From Chloroflexota bacterium (lineage in GTDB: Bacteria > Chloroflexota > Dehalococcoidia > Lucifugimonadales > Australimonadaceae), in contig JAPPHT010000071.1 in the NCBI GenBank assembly GCA_028874795.1, positions 1-41,065 on the forward strand: a stretch of DNA of 41,065 nucleotides, in the 5' to 3' direction. The position numbers were made by a program, and so were the translations under genes. The notes under the pieces were generated by a model. That model did not search any database, was not told the DNA's origin, and saw only the letters and a list, made by a program, of their open reading frames with translations. How positions within the stretch are numbered: the stretch's first letter is position 1; each line of letters begins with the position of its first letter. This document shows, in pieces, positions 41,031-41,065 of this stretch.

Positions 41031-41065
41031 AACGCGGTCGCCACCCGACTCAGACGCCCCTCGCT

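Noticed and set aside
1-41065. tRNA, rRNA, tmRNA or insertion sequence
   Set aside because: None was recognised by eye; a tRNAscan-SE, Infernal and ISfinder search would be needed to exclude them fully.

Overview
This is a GC-rich bacterial chromosome segment of about 41 kb holding some 36 recognisable protein genes. No rRNA, tRNA, CRISPR array, transposase or integrase was recognised. The gene content suggests Chloroflexota, probably a Dehalococcoidia/SAR202-like lineage. The hints are a lipoprotein with a long Pro/Thr linker, a GYD-domain protein, a Zn-ribbon/OB protein, ThyX in place of ThyA, a ferredoxin-type 2-oxoacid oxidoreductase beside a complex I locus lacking nuoEFG, and many palindromic intergenic repeats. 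The taxonomic call is inference.

Region 1-3.7 kb (minus strand): a membrane pyrophosphatase (hppA, cut by the window edge) lies downstream of a bacterial translin-family gene. Between them sits a two-gene cassette (XRE/ImmA-like metallopeptidase plus PIN-like protein, a probable toxin-antitoxin pair). It is flanked by a 61-bp direct repeat that duplicates the 3' end of the translin gene, the clearest sign of gene mobility in the window. Region 3.7-14 kb (plus): a compact complex I operon nuoBCDHIJK - small DUF2007-like gene - nuoLMN, with no nuoA and no nuoEFG. Region 14-18.3 kb: methyltransferase, SDR dehydrogenase, an ABM-like protein, an HPP-family membrane protein, an unrecognised 233-aa protein, a GYD protein and a Zn-ribbon/OB protein. 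Region 18.4-23.8 kb: lpdA-like flavoprotein, korA, korB, then thyX with an unusual insertion.

Region 23.8-29.4 kb: a repeat-rich stretch, a secreted protein with an LPxTG-like tail, a TPP riboswitch in front of an SSS-family transporter, then tenA-thiD. Region 29.4-34.9 kb: HU protein, DNA polymerase IV, an ornithine cyclodeaminase/mu-crystallin homologue, a DUF971 protein, a small unrecognised protein, and gatC-gatA. A strong promoter and terminator pair at 34.8-34.9 kb may define a roughly 60-nt small RNA before a NYN-domain gene. Region 35.6-41 kb: recF followed by an ABC-2 exporter (minus strand), a lipoprotein, mtnA, and another block of composite repeats.

How the genes fit together: KorAB would reduce ferredoxin while oxidising a 2-oxoacid. 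A complex I lacking the NADH-input module could accept electrons from ferredoxin and pump protons, and HppA would add to the same gradient from pyrophosphate. The thiamin genes (riboswitch, transporter, tenA, thiD) would support the TPP-dependent KOR enzyme. These links are inferred from gene content.
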